64,000 bases of DNA from Oikopleura dioica (GCA_907165135.1 OU015568.1:1558501-1622500); one strand, 5' to 3'; shown: positions 20,456-33,381, counted from the stretch's first letter. Notes: generated from the letters alone by a model not told the origin. A program made the numbers and translations.

Positions 20456-23213
20456 GAAGCAAGTGCAACTTGAGGATCTTTTTCTTTGAGTTGTTGAACT
20501 TGGGGAATAGGGCCACGTTTTACAGGCCTTAGGGCAGGAAAAGATATTGAAATAGATTGTAAGTGTGGATAATAAAAATACAAAAATTCGTCTCTAGAAA
20601 ATATATGATAGGGCTTTTTTGTTTCTTCAAATTTTTTTTTCAAAGTCTGGTAGACATTGTCTGCTCGTCAAAAATATGCCCAGAATATTGGACTCTACCA
20701 CGTATGTTTAAAAGAATCCGTTAAGAGTTGCGCATTATCAAAAGTAGAAGCATGAGATCGTTTGCCGTTTTCGTTGGCCGCTCCGGGCTGAGATGGTATG
20801 CTAAAAGAATGGCCACCTCGGTCACGCGAGCATCGACAAATATGAAAATCAACATGTTTTCTTCACGTTTCCGTCCGTCTTTTGAGAGTGTTTATCGATA
20901 GAATTCAGCTTAATAAGTGACCCACAAATTGTTTGCGGAATACCGGAGTTGAGGAAGATTGTACAATAGGAATGACTCAGCTAGAGTCTAAGAAAGACCT
21001 GAGTCAGGCTTTGAAGAGCTAAAATGAAAAGCCGCGTAGCGGCTCTTTTCAAAACGAAGCCGCAAAGCGGCTTCGCTGATTTTTTTTTAAACATAAGAGT
21101 GATTTTCTTGCGAAGCCGCTTTGCGGCTTTGTTTTGAAAAAAGCCGCTACGCGGCTTTTCATTTTAGCTCTTCGAAGCCTGACTCAGGTTGGGTCTCAGA
21201 CGGGTAAAGGCAGGGAAAGGTAAGCACGTGATCTTATGGCTTTTGTCAGCAATTTTTTCTTGACCCGCGAAACCCGTTCAGCGATTTCAAGAATTTCCTC
21301 TATTTGCGAAAAACTTATAAAGCAAAAGCATTCTTCCGTGGCGGAAATAATTTTTCTGCGGGTCCGATAGCTATTTTCTTGCGTTTTGATTACCGCATCA
21401 ATTACGAGGTCGAATATTTTCTTTTGCTGCTTTCTAAAAGCATCTTTTCGTGGTCCCTCTATCAGAGAAGATAATCTAGAGCGCCGTTTATAGCTGTGTT
21501 AGGACGATTAAAGTTGGAGTTTGGATAACAGTTTACAAGAAATCGGATCCGCTGGTAGGGGCCAATTACGTACTGTATGTTTACAAAGTGCAGGGATTCT
21601 TGCAATTATCCATTTCAAAGCAGCTGTTTCGAGTAAACGTGGGTATACAATTTTTAATTGAGCACAAAATAAGGACACCTGGTTGATTTGCATGATTTGC
21701 TTGTCAGGCGATTGTTTTTTGATTATTTTTTCGATGGAAATTTGCGTCTGAGTTTAAAAAAGAAGAGGAGTTACTTAAGTGCTGTATGGAATTTCCGCAG
21801 ACTGGGCACTACAAATTCACGTTTTGCGCGAATATGTTCGGGAACCACTTTGTTCCGACCACCAACGGGGCAGAAAGTCGCAATCTTGGAACGCTGATTT
21901 GCAAAGGGTTCATAAATTGGTATCATGCTGGTTTTATTGAAATAAAGAGAAAGAAGCCACTTGCTCATTGATTTTACGAAATCTGGAGAAGTGCAAATAT
22001 TCGGTGAACTTCAAGAGGAATCAAAGAAGTCTTGTGAACGATTGATTGTTGAATTTTTGAACGGATCTGTTCTCCGGAAGCAGTCGATTCTAATCCAGGG
22101 CCGTCGTGATGCAAATTGGCAAATTATTCGTCAAGTGAATAATCCCCTCACGTGATCGCAGACGTCTAAACCGCGGGTACCCACCTCTGATCCCATTTTC
22201 GCTCGGTCAAACAAAACACACTCGTTCTCATCTTACCATAACTTTCCCTTTATCAAGGGTGGAGCTCATTTTTCCCGAAAAAGAGCTTCATAGGTTTCGA
22301 TTACTTCGGAAATCGACAAATAAAAGGTAGAGTTCAGAATTCACCAACTCAGAGAATTACAAAGAGGCTTGCTTCTTTGCTCACTTACTCATTTTTTCGT
22401 CTTTTCTAAAAGCAATCAAGGGCCCTTGAAAATTCTAGAGCCATCTGTGGTCATTAACGTTCGATAACAAAGCTAAAATATTTACAAAGTTAATTTTTCT
22501 ATAAAAATGATTTTTCGATTTTTCGACCCGAAACAGCAGCCATCTAAAAATACATCTTTTCCTGACAAAAATAGGAGTACCCACCCTTAACGATCCTGTA
22601 TCTAAAATCCACCCGTTTGATTTTGGCAATAAACTTGCTTTTTTCTCCACTGTTTTGGGAATGTTTATGATTGACCTGTTTAGTAGTCAGATTTTTTTAT
22701 AGAAAAAAAACGTGGAATAGAAGTTGAAAATAAATTTTAAGGTTTTTTCGTAAACAGGAGCGATTTAAAAATGACTTGTGATCAAAATATCAAAAATATC
22801 TTGGACGAAACCGCGGCGAAAACCGAAATGACTTGGGCACCGAAATAAACGCTTAGAGGTCGTGGGCGATATTTTTAGTGAACAGTGGATTATGTTTTTC
22901 GGTTTTTGGGAAAACAAGAGCTCAAAATAGCCTCAAATTCAAATCCTTTCCAAAGATTTTTGACAAGGCATTATCGATCCAAATTGATCAAGAAAGCAAA
23001 ATTGAGGGATAAATATTGATTACACATAGAAACCCCTGTCTATTTTTGCAAGTACTGTAGTTAACCGGAAGTAAAAAATGGACATAAAATCGCGCAACCT
23101 AGCTTCAATATTCATTTATTCAGATATAAGAGCGAATCTTTTTGTAAGTATAACAATTTTTAATCATTCTCAAAAAATAAGTAAGAGATACCCTTATTCT
23201 AGTCGAAATAATA
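20456..23213. other. Gene-poor stretch
   Basis: No coding exon with family resemblance was found on either strand. It contains the GCCGC palindrome at 20996-21192 and otherwise AT-rich unique-looking sequence. Short open frames near 21500-22150 lack any recognisable motif. Confidence 0.4.
20996..21192. mobile_element. Palindromic MITE with GCCGC arms
   Basis: Inverted arms of about 80 bp run from CCTGAGTCAGGCTT through AAGAGCTAAAATGAAAAGCC to GCCGCAAAGCGGCTTCG, with a short spacer. The end sequence ACTCAGG is shared with the element in the kinase intron at 12.7 kb. Confidence 0.85.
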
Positions 23214-23533
23214 ATGGAGCAAGCAATGGAGTGTCCTTTGACTATGAGCGTCGGTGTTTTACTGGGGACATTCGAAAGTATCGCTGGCCCGAATGGCAAG
23301 GTCTCGAAGGAGTCCTTTTTAAAAATAGCTAAAAATGGTAAGAAAAAGACAAGAAATCGAGTCTTACAGCTCTTTTTTCAGAAATTCCAGGAGTTGGCGA
23401 GGAAATATTCCAAGGCTGTGATATCGATCAAGATGGGTACATGGACTTCAAGGAGTTCTGTATTTTAGTCATGACTCTCGCCGCAAGCTCCGAGGAACTG
23501 ATGGCCAACGCGAAAGGAAAATGCAAGAAATGA
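23214..23533 (+). CDS. Small EF-hand (S100/calbindin-like) protein
   Basis: Exons 23214-23337 and 23382-23533 give 91 residues. The second EF-hand is canonical, DIDQDGYMDFKEF, with all calcium ligands present. The first loop, AGPNGKVSKESF, is degenerate but placed as in S100-type two-hand proteins. The C-terminus is basic with a cysteine (AKGKCKK). It is likely a small cytosolic calcium sensor. A probable 5' UTR intron, GTAAGT to CTAG (about 23141-23201), precedes the ATG. The upstream open frame starting at 23078 meets stops after that splice, so it is not taken as coding. AATAAA lies at about 23575. Confidence 0.82.
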
Positions 23534-25019
23534 CTTTTGAAAAAAAATTGCTGAAAAAAAGAATTTTTCTCTGACAATAAAATAAGCTAAAGAAAGCCAT
23601 GTATTTTGCCGGCCCGGAAGAATTAAGATCTCAGTACTCTTCTGCTTGAACTTCTGCTCTGTCGATCGAGTTTGAAAAAACGTAATAAGGCGATTAGCCA
23701 AATCTCCAAAGAGTCAGCTAGACTCTCACAGACATGATGAGCTGGACTTGAATTTGACAAGCGAGAGAAAAACGCACTTTTTGCGCGTTTCGTTTTGAGC
23801 ACTAGAAAATAGAAGGCGAGGACAGAAAAGGCAGAAGTGTCACTTTTTGTACTTTCCGTCTTTTTGAGTCACGTGTGGGAATGTACACGTGCGGTTTGAG
23901 CAGCGGATTCTAGTGTGCAGATTTTTCAATGTGCGCGAGGCGAGTAACTGCAGCTGAACCACTTGAAAGATCTTGGAACGGGAACCGCAACTGTGAACTG
24001 GAGGGGGTAATACGAGGCTAACCAGAAACCTAGCGATTTTTAAAGGAAAATTGCCTGTCTCTGAAAGATTGCATTCTTACTTTTATCGAAGAAAACCATT
24101 TTTATATTGGAAAATTATTGATTGAAAATCCAAATTTCAAAAATAAGGGTATACCTTTGTTAATTTTTTGAAATTGAAAATTTTTGAAATCTTGATTTTT
24201 GATGCTTTATTTTTCAAAAAAATGATCATTTTTTCAATTAATAATGACCAGGATCGCTAACTAAGACCCTCATTTCGTTACTGACATCGCTGATGACAAC
24301 GTTGCTTATCAGGATATTATTTGATTTTGTCTTGTCTAATATGCCTTTCAAAAAAACGTGTGCGCACGTCTAGATCGGGCGGCGAAAATGAGATGAACTC
24401 GAAAGATAAAATGGCTTTTAGGGTTCTTTGCTGCCTTATCTCCAAGCAATGTTTTGTTTCCCTACTGTCACTGCTGTCTCAAAACCTTGGAGAGGCATTT
24501 CAAAAGCGCTGCCTTTTTCCGGAAAGAAGTATCTTCTTTCTAAAGTGAAATTAAAAAAAAGTTTTTTGAGAAAATGTTGAAAATTGTCAAAAAGTCGGAA
24601 ATGGCCAGTTTTAAATTTAGACACATTTCATAGTTAATTAACTTCATCATTTCGTCAATTCTATCAACACAAAAATCAACGTAAACGTAATTTTCATAAA
24701 TACGAAAAAACTCTCATAACGATTCCTAATGAGTCGTAATTAACGACAAATCCCATAAACAAAAATTAACTCCCCCTTTACATGTGTTTTTGTAATTGAT
24801 AATATGCCGAATGTTTATAAAAAAGGTAATTTGCTGACGTATTGATGATTGTCGGGAGGCTCCAGAAAAGAAGATGGAGGGAAAATAGAACCTTCCGAGG
24901 GGATGAGTTTTTACTTCCGGAATGTTGACTCGGCGTTCCCAAGACTGAAGCACAGAGTTTACAGACAATGATTGATGCAAACATTTCTTGTTTTTCTTCG
25001 TTTGAAATTGACTTAATGA

Positions 25020-25055
25020 CTATAGACTATAGTATAAACTATAGTCTATAGTTTT
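25020..25055. repeat. Short perfect inverted repeat CTATAGACTATAG
   Basis: GACTATAGACTATAG is followed after a few bases by its reverse complement, forming a hairpin of about 15 bp. Function unknown. Confidence 0.7.
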
Positions 25056-26135
25056 TATTTAAAATTAAGGGTGAAGAAGCCAATGAGAAATAAGACCTAA
25101 GATTGAAAGCTCTAAAATTTTTTGAACTTTTAATGTCCCGGAAAATTTTGAAAATTTCACGACGATTCTTTTAAAAGGACACCTTTTCACTAACGCACAA
25201 TTTTCTTAAAATCATCTAAAAAACCAAAAGCTTGAACTTTTCAGTTGTCTGGGGCTTTCCCTTTCCATCAATAATCCTTTTAAAATTGCAATCTTTCGAG
25301 ACACTTGAGAGTCCTTTCTTTGTTTAGCTCCTGCTGAAAACAAATTTCAATGCTTGGTGTTTTACTAAGGATATGCCCTTAATTCAACGTCTGGGCTTAT
25401 TTCAATAAGCTCGTACAAATACGGGTTTTTCTCGCTCATTTCAACCCAAAAATTATTGGCTCAGACTTTCCAGACCCTGACTCAGGCTTCTTACGCAGGG
25501 TTACGGGCGCAGATTATTGGTTGGACACGGTGACAGTCAAAATTTGTCCGCGAAGGTCTCAAGGTAGCTCTTTTTCCCACCTGCGCTCAATTTTCCCGTG
25601 GCCTCGTTATTACAACCGACCGCGAAATACAACCTCGAGCTGCTTCTTATCTTCCTTGGTGTCAGTTCAAGCGCGATAAATTTATATTTCAGAGCGTCCT
25701 TTTCTTTCAGAAGCTTTTTAGAAAGTTTTTGTTCCTCAAAGCTTCAGCGTCAGCCCGTGATTAAAAAATTAAGGCCGTTCAAAAAATTAGCACTTGTAAT
25801 TCCTATTTGTTATGATCATTGATCGACTACGATGGACTGATCGACCTCGACGTGTAAAAATTAAGAGAGCACGTGCCTGAGCTTATCATCAACAACTCGA
25901 GTGTTTTTTGAAAGGAGCTATTATCGATTGAGGATAACGAGTATTTGTTGAGTCTGCAAATTGTCATTTTAATAATTGGAGTAGATCTAGAATAGCTAAA
26001 CGTGGTTCAATAATTGAATTGATCAATTTACCCCAACAATCGGAGTATTAGGTGGATGTTGAGGGATAAATAGGACGAGTTACAAATAGACTTTTTTTCA
26101 AGAGTTAACGCAGTAACGACCTTATTTTTGAGAGA

Positions 26136-26278
26136 TATCAGGAACCGACAAAAAATTTCGACAAATTTTGCGTTGAAATTTTCAACCAATCAGAAGCCTG
26201 AATTCGGAAAACCGGCCAATCAGCAGCCGAGTAGCCGCCCACGCGAAATTTGTCGATTTTTTTTGCCAGCTCCTGACG
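26136..26278. mobile_element. MITE-like repeat, CAGGAACCGA family, copy 2
   Basis: The same architecture and interior (CAACCAATCAGA, AGCAGCCGAGTAGCCGCCC) as 7173-7315. The right end has diverged (AGCTCCTGACG). Confidence 0.8.
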
Positions 26279-28719
26279 CTACCCCCTTATTTTCCGTCAG
26301 GAGATTTTGGATGATAAAGGCACCCATTTTTCTTTACCGGAAAATGAACTTTATTTTGATAACCGAAGCTTACGGTGCTGGATTTTGCCCCGCTTGTGGA
26401 ACTTTTCAAAAGGGGGTGATTTGCCTTGGTTAGAGTGGCACCTGGAGGTATCCTTCTATCTTATCCCAACGTAATCAAGTGCTCGAGCTTGACTCCAAGG
26501 AATGAGCTCAAGAAGAATAACTATGCTCGATTAGGCTCTAGATAAGCGAGGTTACCCTGCGATAATGTACAAAATGACGACTGTGGCAAAACTCGGGCAG
26601 ACAGTAATGAAAGCCTTTCTAACTCAATAGCTGTTCCTGGGATAGTTATTCACTGTCAAATTCAATGACAGTTTTGAGCGCGTTTCCATGATGAATTTCA
26701 AGAAAAGGCCGATAATAGGGAGACCCTTACGAAAGAAGTCCTCATCGATGTCATCATTTTATTGGCTTCGTAATTCTTCAATAGACTCGATTTGAAAAGC
26801 CCATATTCTTAAAAATTGGTTTCTTTCTGAATTTCAGTTTTAGTAAAGTCATCTTTTGAAACTCGAAAAAAGCCAAATATACAGATTCCTCGTTAGATGC
26901 GCGTTGCGCATATTTTTTCTCAATTTTGCGCTAAGCGCCGCGCGAGCGCCCTCGGAGGGTTCTAGATTTTCTCTTTCCGCTCTGCGCGTCCTTGGCTCTG
27001 ATCGCGACTCTACCAAGAAAAAATTCAAACAAGTCGAAAACTATTGTATTTATTTTTTATTTATCCTTTCTATCAAAAAAGAGAGTTTCATTATCAAGGA
27101 AGACATAAAGAAGGAAAAAGAAAATTGAGAAAAGAAGATGATAAAGGAAAATTGGAAGCTAATAGCATTGACAGTAAGCAACTGATTTTATTTTTAACTC
27201 ATGGCGATGATCTGACCAATTTTTTGGCAGAAGAAATTTTGGCCAGTTTTTCTTCGATCGAGGACATTTTCGGACATCTCCGGACATTTTTCAATTTTGG
27301 AAAAAAATCAAAAAATTTTTCTATTAAAAAATCGGCTTCTTTTTTCAGGTCTTCCTATTTTCTTCAAAATTGAGGCTCCCTATCCATTTTCTCCTAAAAA
27401 TAAGGACGCAATGAGTCAAATTAGAATTGGAAAAGAATTCGCTGATCGAGCATATTAAAACACACAATCAAGATAAAGAAATAATGATGGTTATTAACAG
27501 AAAGCTTTCGTACGTAAAAGGAAGTCGTTAGCCGCCACAAAAATGGTAGCCAACGCATTGAGGTTAATTATAGCAAGTGGGCGTTCTATTGAGCTAAATC
27601 AATCTTTCGCAAAATTTGCTGCCTTCAGTTAGAAACCGCGCGATGATCTCATATGCAGATTCAGGTTCCAAGCTAATTTTGAGCCATTCTCGTTTTTTTC
27701 TGATTCAAAATGAACTTTATAATAATTGAAAAAAAAAGTGAGCAATAATTATTTGACAAGAATTTTTCCGGATTCTTAGCGAAATTGACCGAGCATTTTT
27801 AAATGAAATAGAGAGAGAGTCTTCTTGGAAGATTTGTAAGACCTCGATTGCCTACCATTGACCTTAGTGAGTTCTCGTTAGGAAAAGTGAGGGAGGTTCT
27901 TGATTTTCGATGTAAGGGATGTATGAGTTTTTCGGAAAAGGCAGGGCCTCTTGAATTTTCGAAATTTCTGACGGAGAGCGAATAATTACTGAAGGTTTTG
28001 AGTCAGCTTTATAATGAATTAAAACATTCATTTGTCAAAAGAAAAGTATGATTATGGTCTTTCAAATCTTCAAGAAAAGATGAAATATTTGATATTGAGA
28101 GAATTTTTCCGTAAAGTCAATAAAGATTTTGCGGCTTCAGCAGACGAAATTTAAGCGGCAGCTAGCGCGGCTTTTTCTTCTATAAATCTCGGAGAAGTAA
28201 GCGGCCTTTCAATGGAAAAATATTAGGAATAATAAAATTATAGAAAAAAAGTAAATTTTGCGAAAACGCTCCAAAAAAGATTATGCAGGAAGCGGTAGAC
28301 AGCACCAAGTCAAGTAAAAAATGCATTTTCAATCGGTCAAGCGCTGTTTCCGGAGGTTATGGCTTTAGAATAACGCATTTTCTTTTCTCGACTCGAAATG
28401 ATTCCAGACATTCCAAATTAAAAAAATGATGATCTTTCAGTCTTCGTTGGACCACTCCTCCAACGCCAAGTACTTCTGAGGAGAGCATTTTTTTCGTGCT
28501 TTCCGCAAGCGCATGTTTCCAACTAGCGATGGAGTAAACTATGCTCTTAGTCGCAGAAAAATGCGGTAAATTAAAAAAAACCTTTAGAAAGATAGAGTCG
28601 ATTTCCTTTTTGCTTATTTCAAATATACGATCCAAAATTCCTTGATCAATTTTCTGAATGCACATTTTTTGAAGAAAAAAAAACAGATATAAAAATATTC
28701 CGCGATAATCAAAATTATC

Positions 28720-28925
28720 GGCCTCGGCTCAACAACCTGTCTTTAAAACCGTAGTCAGGGTCGAAAAGCTGCGGAGCGGCTTCGCCATGATTTTAAATTA
28801 TATTTGAAATATGATACGTATCTCGAAGCCGCGTCGCGGCTACGCTGTTATAAAAGCCGCTCGCGGCTTTTCATGGAGAATCTATCAGACCCTGCCTCAG
28901 GTTTTCTTCACAGGTTGCCGAGCCC
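28720..28925. mobile_element. Palindromic MITE, second copy of the intron-forming family
   Basis: The left arm GGCTCAACAACCTGTCTTT...GTCAGGGTC is inverted relative to the right arm GACCCTGCCTCAGG...TTCACAGGTTGCCGAGCCC. The interior has GCGGCTTCG/CGAAGCCGC palindromes. The right arm matches the kinase-intron element (TTCACAGGTTATCGAGCCC). Confidence 0.75.
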
Positions 28926-29386
28926 TCATTTTATATCTTACTTTGAAAATAATTATCTTCAATAATTGCTCTACTGGTAATATGTTGAAATCGCAATTTC
29001 TTTCGCGTTTTGTCAGCAGTGGTCCACGTTTTTGTTTCTATTAATTTTCCAATTGAGAGAAAGAGGATAACACGCTTGCGTTTTAATGTTAGAGCCTCTG
29101 TTCCCAAAACACAGCTCTCTACTTAGACTCTTTTTACAAATGAAAGCACTTTGCTATTTATGGAGAGCGGGATCTACTCAAGAATAAGGAGCTTTCCCCA
29201 TTTTTATTCGAAAAAAAATATTTTTGGCTGCTTCTTTATCTTTTTTGAAAAAAATCATTTTTTATTATTAAATTTTTTTAATTAATTATTTTCAATTATT
29301 TAATTAAATAAAAATATTGAGAATCTAAGAAAATATTTTACGAATAAAATTTTATTTTATAACTTGAATAAAAAATATTTTCTTTT

Positions 29387-29766
29387 AAGGGGGTCGACGA
29401 GAATTTTTTCCGGTGTGATCGTAATTTTGCTTATACACATAGCCTGCATATAAATCTTATATTTTTGGAATCTACAGATCCTCCCGAATCTGTTGAGCCA
29501 AAAATCATTTGATAAAAATTAGATATAGGTGGTGAAATGAACAAAATTGTAAAAAAATTGACCATTTTTGGTGCATTTTTGCGAAAATGCCCCTACTTTG
29601 ACGGGATTTTTGACCGATTTTTTCTGGTCAAAATTTTTTCTAGTTTCCGCCGGTTAATTTTTTCAACCCTTTTCTATTTGCAAGGAAAATTAGATTTTGC
29701 CTATCTAATCAGGTTTTCCCGCATTTTTGGTCACGGAAATCCCAATTCTCGTCGACCCCCTCCTTA
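29387..29766. mobile_element. MITE-like element with GGGTCGACGAGAATT inverted ends, intact copy
   Basis: 380 bp from AAGGGGGTCGACGAGAATT to its inverse AATTCTCGTCGACCCCC. The interior contains CTGTTGAGCCAAAAATCA and CTACTTTGACGGGATTTTTG. A second, interrupted copy lies at 33382-34370. Confidence 0.85.
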
Positions 29767-30532
29767 AGTTTAATTTTAACGCAAATTTTTTATTAAAAGT
29801 AGTTCAAATTCACCTTTATTCAATATTTAACAGATCAAAATTCAACAAAACAGCTGTTGTTTTTTTGATAAATATTCAAGCCATTTTCTTGTTCCAAGAA
29901 AACCCGCTTAGGTCAAGGTCAAAAAGATTGCGCGATCAACCCTGGTCGAGCGACCGTTCTAAATTACGCTGGTGTTTTTCTGCAAACATCGATGATCGAA
30001 TATCGGGCCAGGAACATGTGTAATTGCAAAAGCTAAAATTTACCCTTGCGTAAGGCAAAATTAGATGTTTTGGGTGGGGACACCAAATTGCGACGCAACG
30101 GCACTTTTGACTTTCAACATTGCCAAGAGTTCTTTCGTGGAAAGGATTTTTGCAAAAAATTTTAGTTCTCGCATTATCTTAATAATTATTTATCGAGAAT
30201 CTGAGGACTTATCAACTTCTAGTGTATACTGACTGGTTTTGATTTTGCTTTCTGAATCTCAATCGAGTTGCTCGAAAAAAAGTATCTCTCCAGGGGCGTT
30301 TTCCTTTGCTTATGATTTTTTTATTTTCGTATCTAGAATCATTCCTCGATTTCGTTATTTTTTCCAAGTTGCTTTTTTTTTATAATTTTTTGTACGTCTT
30401 GATTGTCAAAAGAAGACAGCAAGGAATCATAAAACGTCACACATTGCGTGTGTAAAATCAAGTTTGAACTTTCATGCTTAGATTTGATTTAGAAAAATAG
30501 ATCTAGATAAAATTTCAATCATTATTTTTCAG

Positions 30533-30823
30533 GTGCTGACATTTCTACAACTCAGTCGAAATTTATCAACGCTTAATGACGAGCTCAATCCTTCGCTCAA
30601 ACTGCTCTCAATTGGTGGAATATCTTTGCTTGTCTTGAGTTTGCTGAGCTCTCTTTTTCAGGAAAGGTTCATGAAATCTTGCGACGTGATGTTTTTCTTG
30701 AGAAATTGCGTGTTTTCCGGGGCAGAAATATACGGGGTACAATTTGCGGTTTTGTATTATTTTCTTTGCGTTTTTATCCACGGTTTTCGACTTTTTTTAG
30801 CAATAATACGGTATTTTCGTTAA
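30533..30823 (+). CDS. Possible exon of an unknown membrane protein
   Basis: A good acceptor (ATTTTTCAG) opens a 96-codon frame with two hydrophobic segments (LLSIGGISLLVLSLLSSLF and VQFAVLYYFLCVFI) and a TAA. No start codon or upstream exon was found, and no family was recognised. It could be the 3' exon of an unseen gene, or a chance frame. Confidence 0.25.
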   Translation: MLTFLQLSRNLSTLNDELNPSLKLLSIGGISLLVLSLLSSLFQERFMKSCDVMFFLRNCVFSGAEIYGVQFAVLYYFLCVFIHGFRLFLAIIRYFR

Positions 30824-30973
30824 GAGAGTGATACCCTTAAGAAACTCACCCGTTCAAATGGTGACCCCAATAATAAGAGGGGTACTTTCTTTTGAGAAAA
30901 AAAATGTTGCTGAAGAAAGAGTAAAATAACGCGCCCTTGATTCTTGAGAACCTGATTGTAGCTGGTAACAACG

Positions 30974-32978
30974 ATGTCAGCTAAATTCCAGCTTTCGCGT
31001 GAAAATTTCAAAATTGGCGCCTGCGTCTGGTTGTTTATAAATGTCTGCGCTGCGCTGTGGAGTTTTATACGTAAGTACAAAATTGCACACTTCTAAATTA
31101 AAATTGCGTAAATCTGAATCTTAGCCACCTCTTTTTTTTTCAAGAGAGAGGGAAATAACTTTTTTCATTATGTAACCATTTTGTCTAGACTCGATTTTTC
31201 TGACGATGCTTTCGCTAAGTTCGCCGACCGCAGCGGGCGAAATCCTCTTAGAAGAGAAAAGCGTCGAAACCAAAGCTGGCGGAGAGGAAGAGATTACAGC
31301 TATCGAAGAAGCTGTAACTCTAGAAACGGAAGAAGGCACTTCGAGAGCTCCATTCTTGATAAGCTGGATCCTGACGTTTGCCTTTGCGACTTTGACGGTG
31401 CTCATTGCGATGGAATTAATCAAGAAGACGAGAGAAGTGGATCAAATTTATAAAGAAACAAATGTAAGTTTGTCAACGGCATTTTATTTGAATCTTGATC
31501 ATGATTATGATTCAGTAATAACATGAGAAATTATATTTACGACCTGTACGGATTAATTTCGAAGCCTCGAATGATCCGAATAGGAATATTATTTATAAGC
31601 GATAGTTATTTTGAAGCTTATGGTTCTTCATTTATTATAGAATTGCGATTGAAGCATTTTCTATTTTTCTCATTAACATCCACAAAACTCCATCATTTGG
31701 CAACAATCTGTAATCTTGGCTTCATATTTCTTCTCGCCGAGTTTCTTTCCGCATTTGATGCAATAATGATTCTTGTCCTAAAAATTGTATTATGAAACAG
31801 TTTTTCTTCAAATTAACCCAACCTTGTGCTTGTCACCCACGAAAACCAGAAGTCCAAAAGGTCCCAAAAAAGAAAAGAGACAGCAGAGTTTCCAAGTTCC
31901 TTTTCCAGCTTTGCTTTTTACAATGCTCAGCCCCTGGAAACACATTTACGCACGGTTCAACGAAAATTCCAAAGACGTGTTCTTACATTGAATCCACAAC
32001 TTGAACACTTCCTTATTTCCCGAACATTTCCGAAAAGTGGAAGTGGTTCGCGCTCCTCCGTCATTTTTGAAAACTAAAGATGAAATTCAACAATAATTAC
32101 GACCGTTTTACTGATTCTAGAGTTGCAATTCATCTTTTTTTTCTAAACTCAATTTTTCAAGGGGCATGTTATCCGCCATTAACTACGTAAGTTTGTGCTA
32201 CTCTCCTAACCGACGACCTCTTACAACAGCTAGACTCGCGAGTACACCCTCAAGACAACAAGTGCTGAGCCCCGTGTAAAACATAATGAAAAAATTTTCC
32301 GAGAGATTTATTTTTCTTCTCGTCAAATGACGCCACTCTTTTGTCTCCCAGAAAAATGACGATAGAATGATAAAAAAATGCTCAGCAATTTCAACCAATA
32401 AAAAGTGACTCTAAAAATCGAGAAGCCGCTTGCGGCTTCGAGCAATAAATGAAATAGCCGCGCTTCGCGCGGCTTCATTTTTGTTAAGCTCGAAACCGCA
32501 AGCGGCTTCTCGATTTGTAGTGTTACTTTTTAGTGGCTGAAATGAAATATGTAAGATTAGGTGAAATTATTTGCTATCAGAGTGAAAAACAGAACGGTCC
32601 TTTCTTATTGTTTTGTCATGGGAAGTGTTTTATGCAAATTACGAGTCGGATGACGGTGCTGCATAAGTTGATATTTATCAAACATTCACAACAGGATACA
32701 GGCGTTGGCCCCTAAGACTCAACACGCGTGTCGATTTTTTACCTCATCTATTTCAGGCACGAGAATCGCCAGCTCAAAACCAGCCAGTTGGAGAAGGCAA
32801 GAAGGGAATCTCATCAGAATCAGCGGCGGCAAATGACGTGGGCTACTGGTCGGATTCGGCTCCAGGAACGTCCTCGAATACGTCCATCTCCGAAAAGGTC
32901 ACGAACTCGCCGAATCAATTCGATCAATCCGATGCAAATTCGACGCGACAATACACGGAAATAGAAGGACAGGCTTAG
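30974..32978 (+). CDS. Two-pass membrane protein hosting a nested gene
   Basis: Exons 30974-31070, 31189-31463 and 32757-32978 join in phase to 197 residues. After MSAKFQLSRENFK comes helix 1 (IGACVWLFINVCAALWSFI). A Glu/Thr-rich loop of about 50 residues follows, then helix 2 (FLISWILTFAFATLTVLIAM) and a polar Ser/Asn/Gly tail ending in YTEIEGQA, which contains YWSDSAPGTS. No family was recognised. The 1.3 kb second intron contains a LITAF gene on the opposite strand (31673-32064) and a palindromic repeat (32401-32533). If exon 3 is not part of this gene, exon 2 would end at a stop just after the next acceptor (31513). The phase match and tail composition favour the long form. Confidence 0.6.
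31673..32064 (-). CDS. LITAF-domain membrane protein
   Basis: Minus-strand exons 31987-32064, 31823-31933 and 31673-31777 give 97 residues. The LITAF layout is complete: a first CxxC (RKCSSCGFN), a hydrophobic membrane-dipping segment (CCLFSFLGPFGLLVFVG), and the second half, HYCIKCGKKLGEKK. The paired cysteine motifs bind one zinc, and the domain lies flat on late endosome or lysosome membranes. Family members (LITAF/SIMPLE, CDIP1) act in endosomal sorting. The N-terminal part is short and lacks an obvious PPxY motif, unlike LITAF itself. The gene lies inside an intron of the plus-strand membrane gene. AATAAA lies about 35 bp past the stop. Confidence 0.85.
32401..32533. mobile_element. Palindromic repeat with GCCGC arms
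   Basis: AAAGTGACTC...AATCGAGAAGCCGC on the left is inverted on the right as GCGGCTTCTCGATT...GTTACTTTTT, with a GCCGCGCTTCGCGCGGC hairpin in the centre. It lies in the intron of the two-pass membrane gene. Confidence 0.8.
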
Positions 32979-33381
32979 AATACGAATTTCATCAAATTTC
33001 AAAGAGTCGAAAATAAATCCACCTTTTCGCCAGATCAAAAAAGAGGGGGGATAAGATTCTGAACTGTCTGAACTCTAAAATTGACGTTGAGTACCTCCGG
33101 GCGATGAATATCGCGTCTTTCGCCAAGTGCTGAAATGTCAAAGTGTCGAGCAGGCATTTTACCCGTGTACACATCAGCGATGACAGTTTTCAGCTAAACG
33201 CGTACTCACGTGCTTTTGACGGTGATTTTCTGACAATGAGGCTCACTAACTACAGTTTCTGCCTAAGATTTAAGTTCAAATACTTTTGAAGTAACTCTTT
33301 TAATCGTTTATCGACCTTTTATTTTGAAGAATCTTCAAAAAAATCGTCAAAAATCGTCAAAGAATCTTAAAAAATCGGCTT

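Larger units (their letters stand above)
23534..30532. other. Seven-kilobase gene-poor, repeat-bearing stretch
   Basis: No exon could be supported. It holds MITE-like elements at 26136-26278, 28720-28925 and 29387-29766, and a short inverted repeat of CTATAGACTATAG at 25020-25055. There is a GC-rich patch with GCGC steps at 26895-26990 and many homopolymer A/T runs. A minus-strand frame at 28357-28665 is open for 102 codons but has no motif. Confidence 0.4.

Noticed and set aside
26856-27128. Plus-strand 90-codon frame
   Set aside because: It covers a GCGC-rich repeat patch, then a Lys-rich run; no motif or splice support.
28357-28665. Minus-strand 102-codon frame
   Set aside because: Some coding-like feel, but no family, no splice partners and next to a MITE; could be chance.
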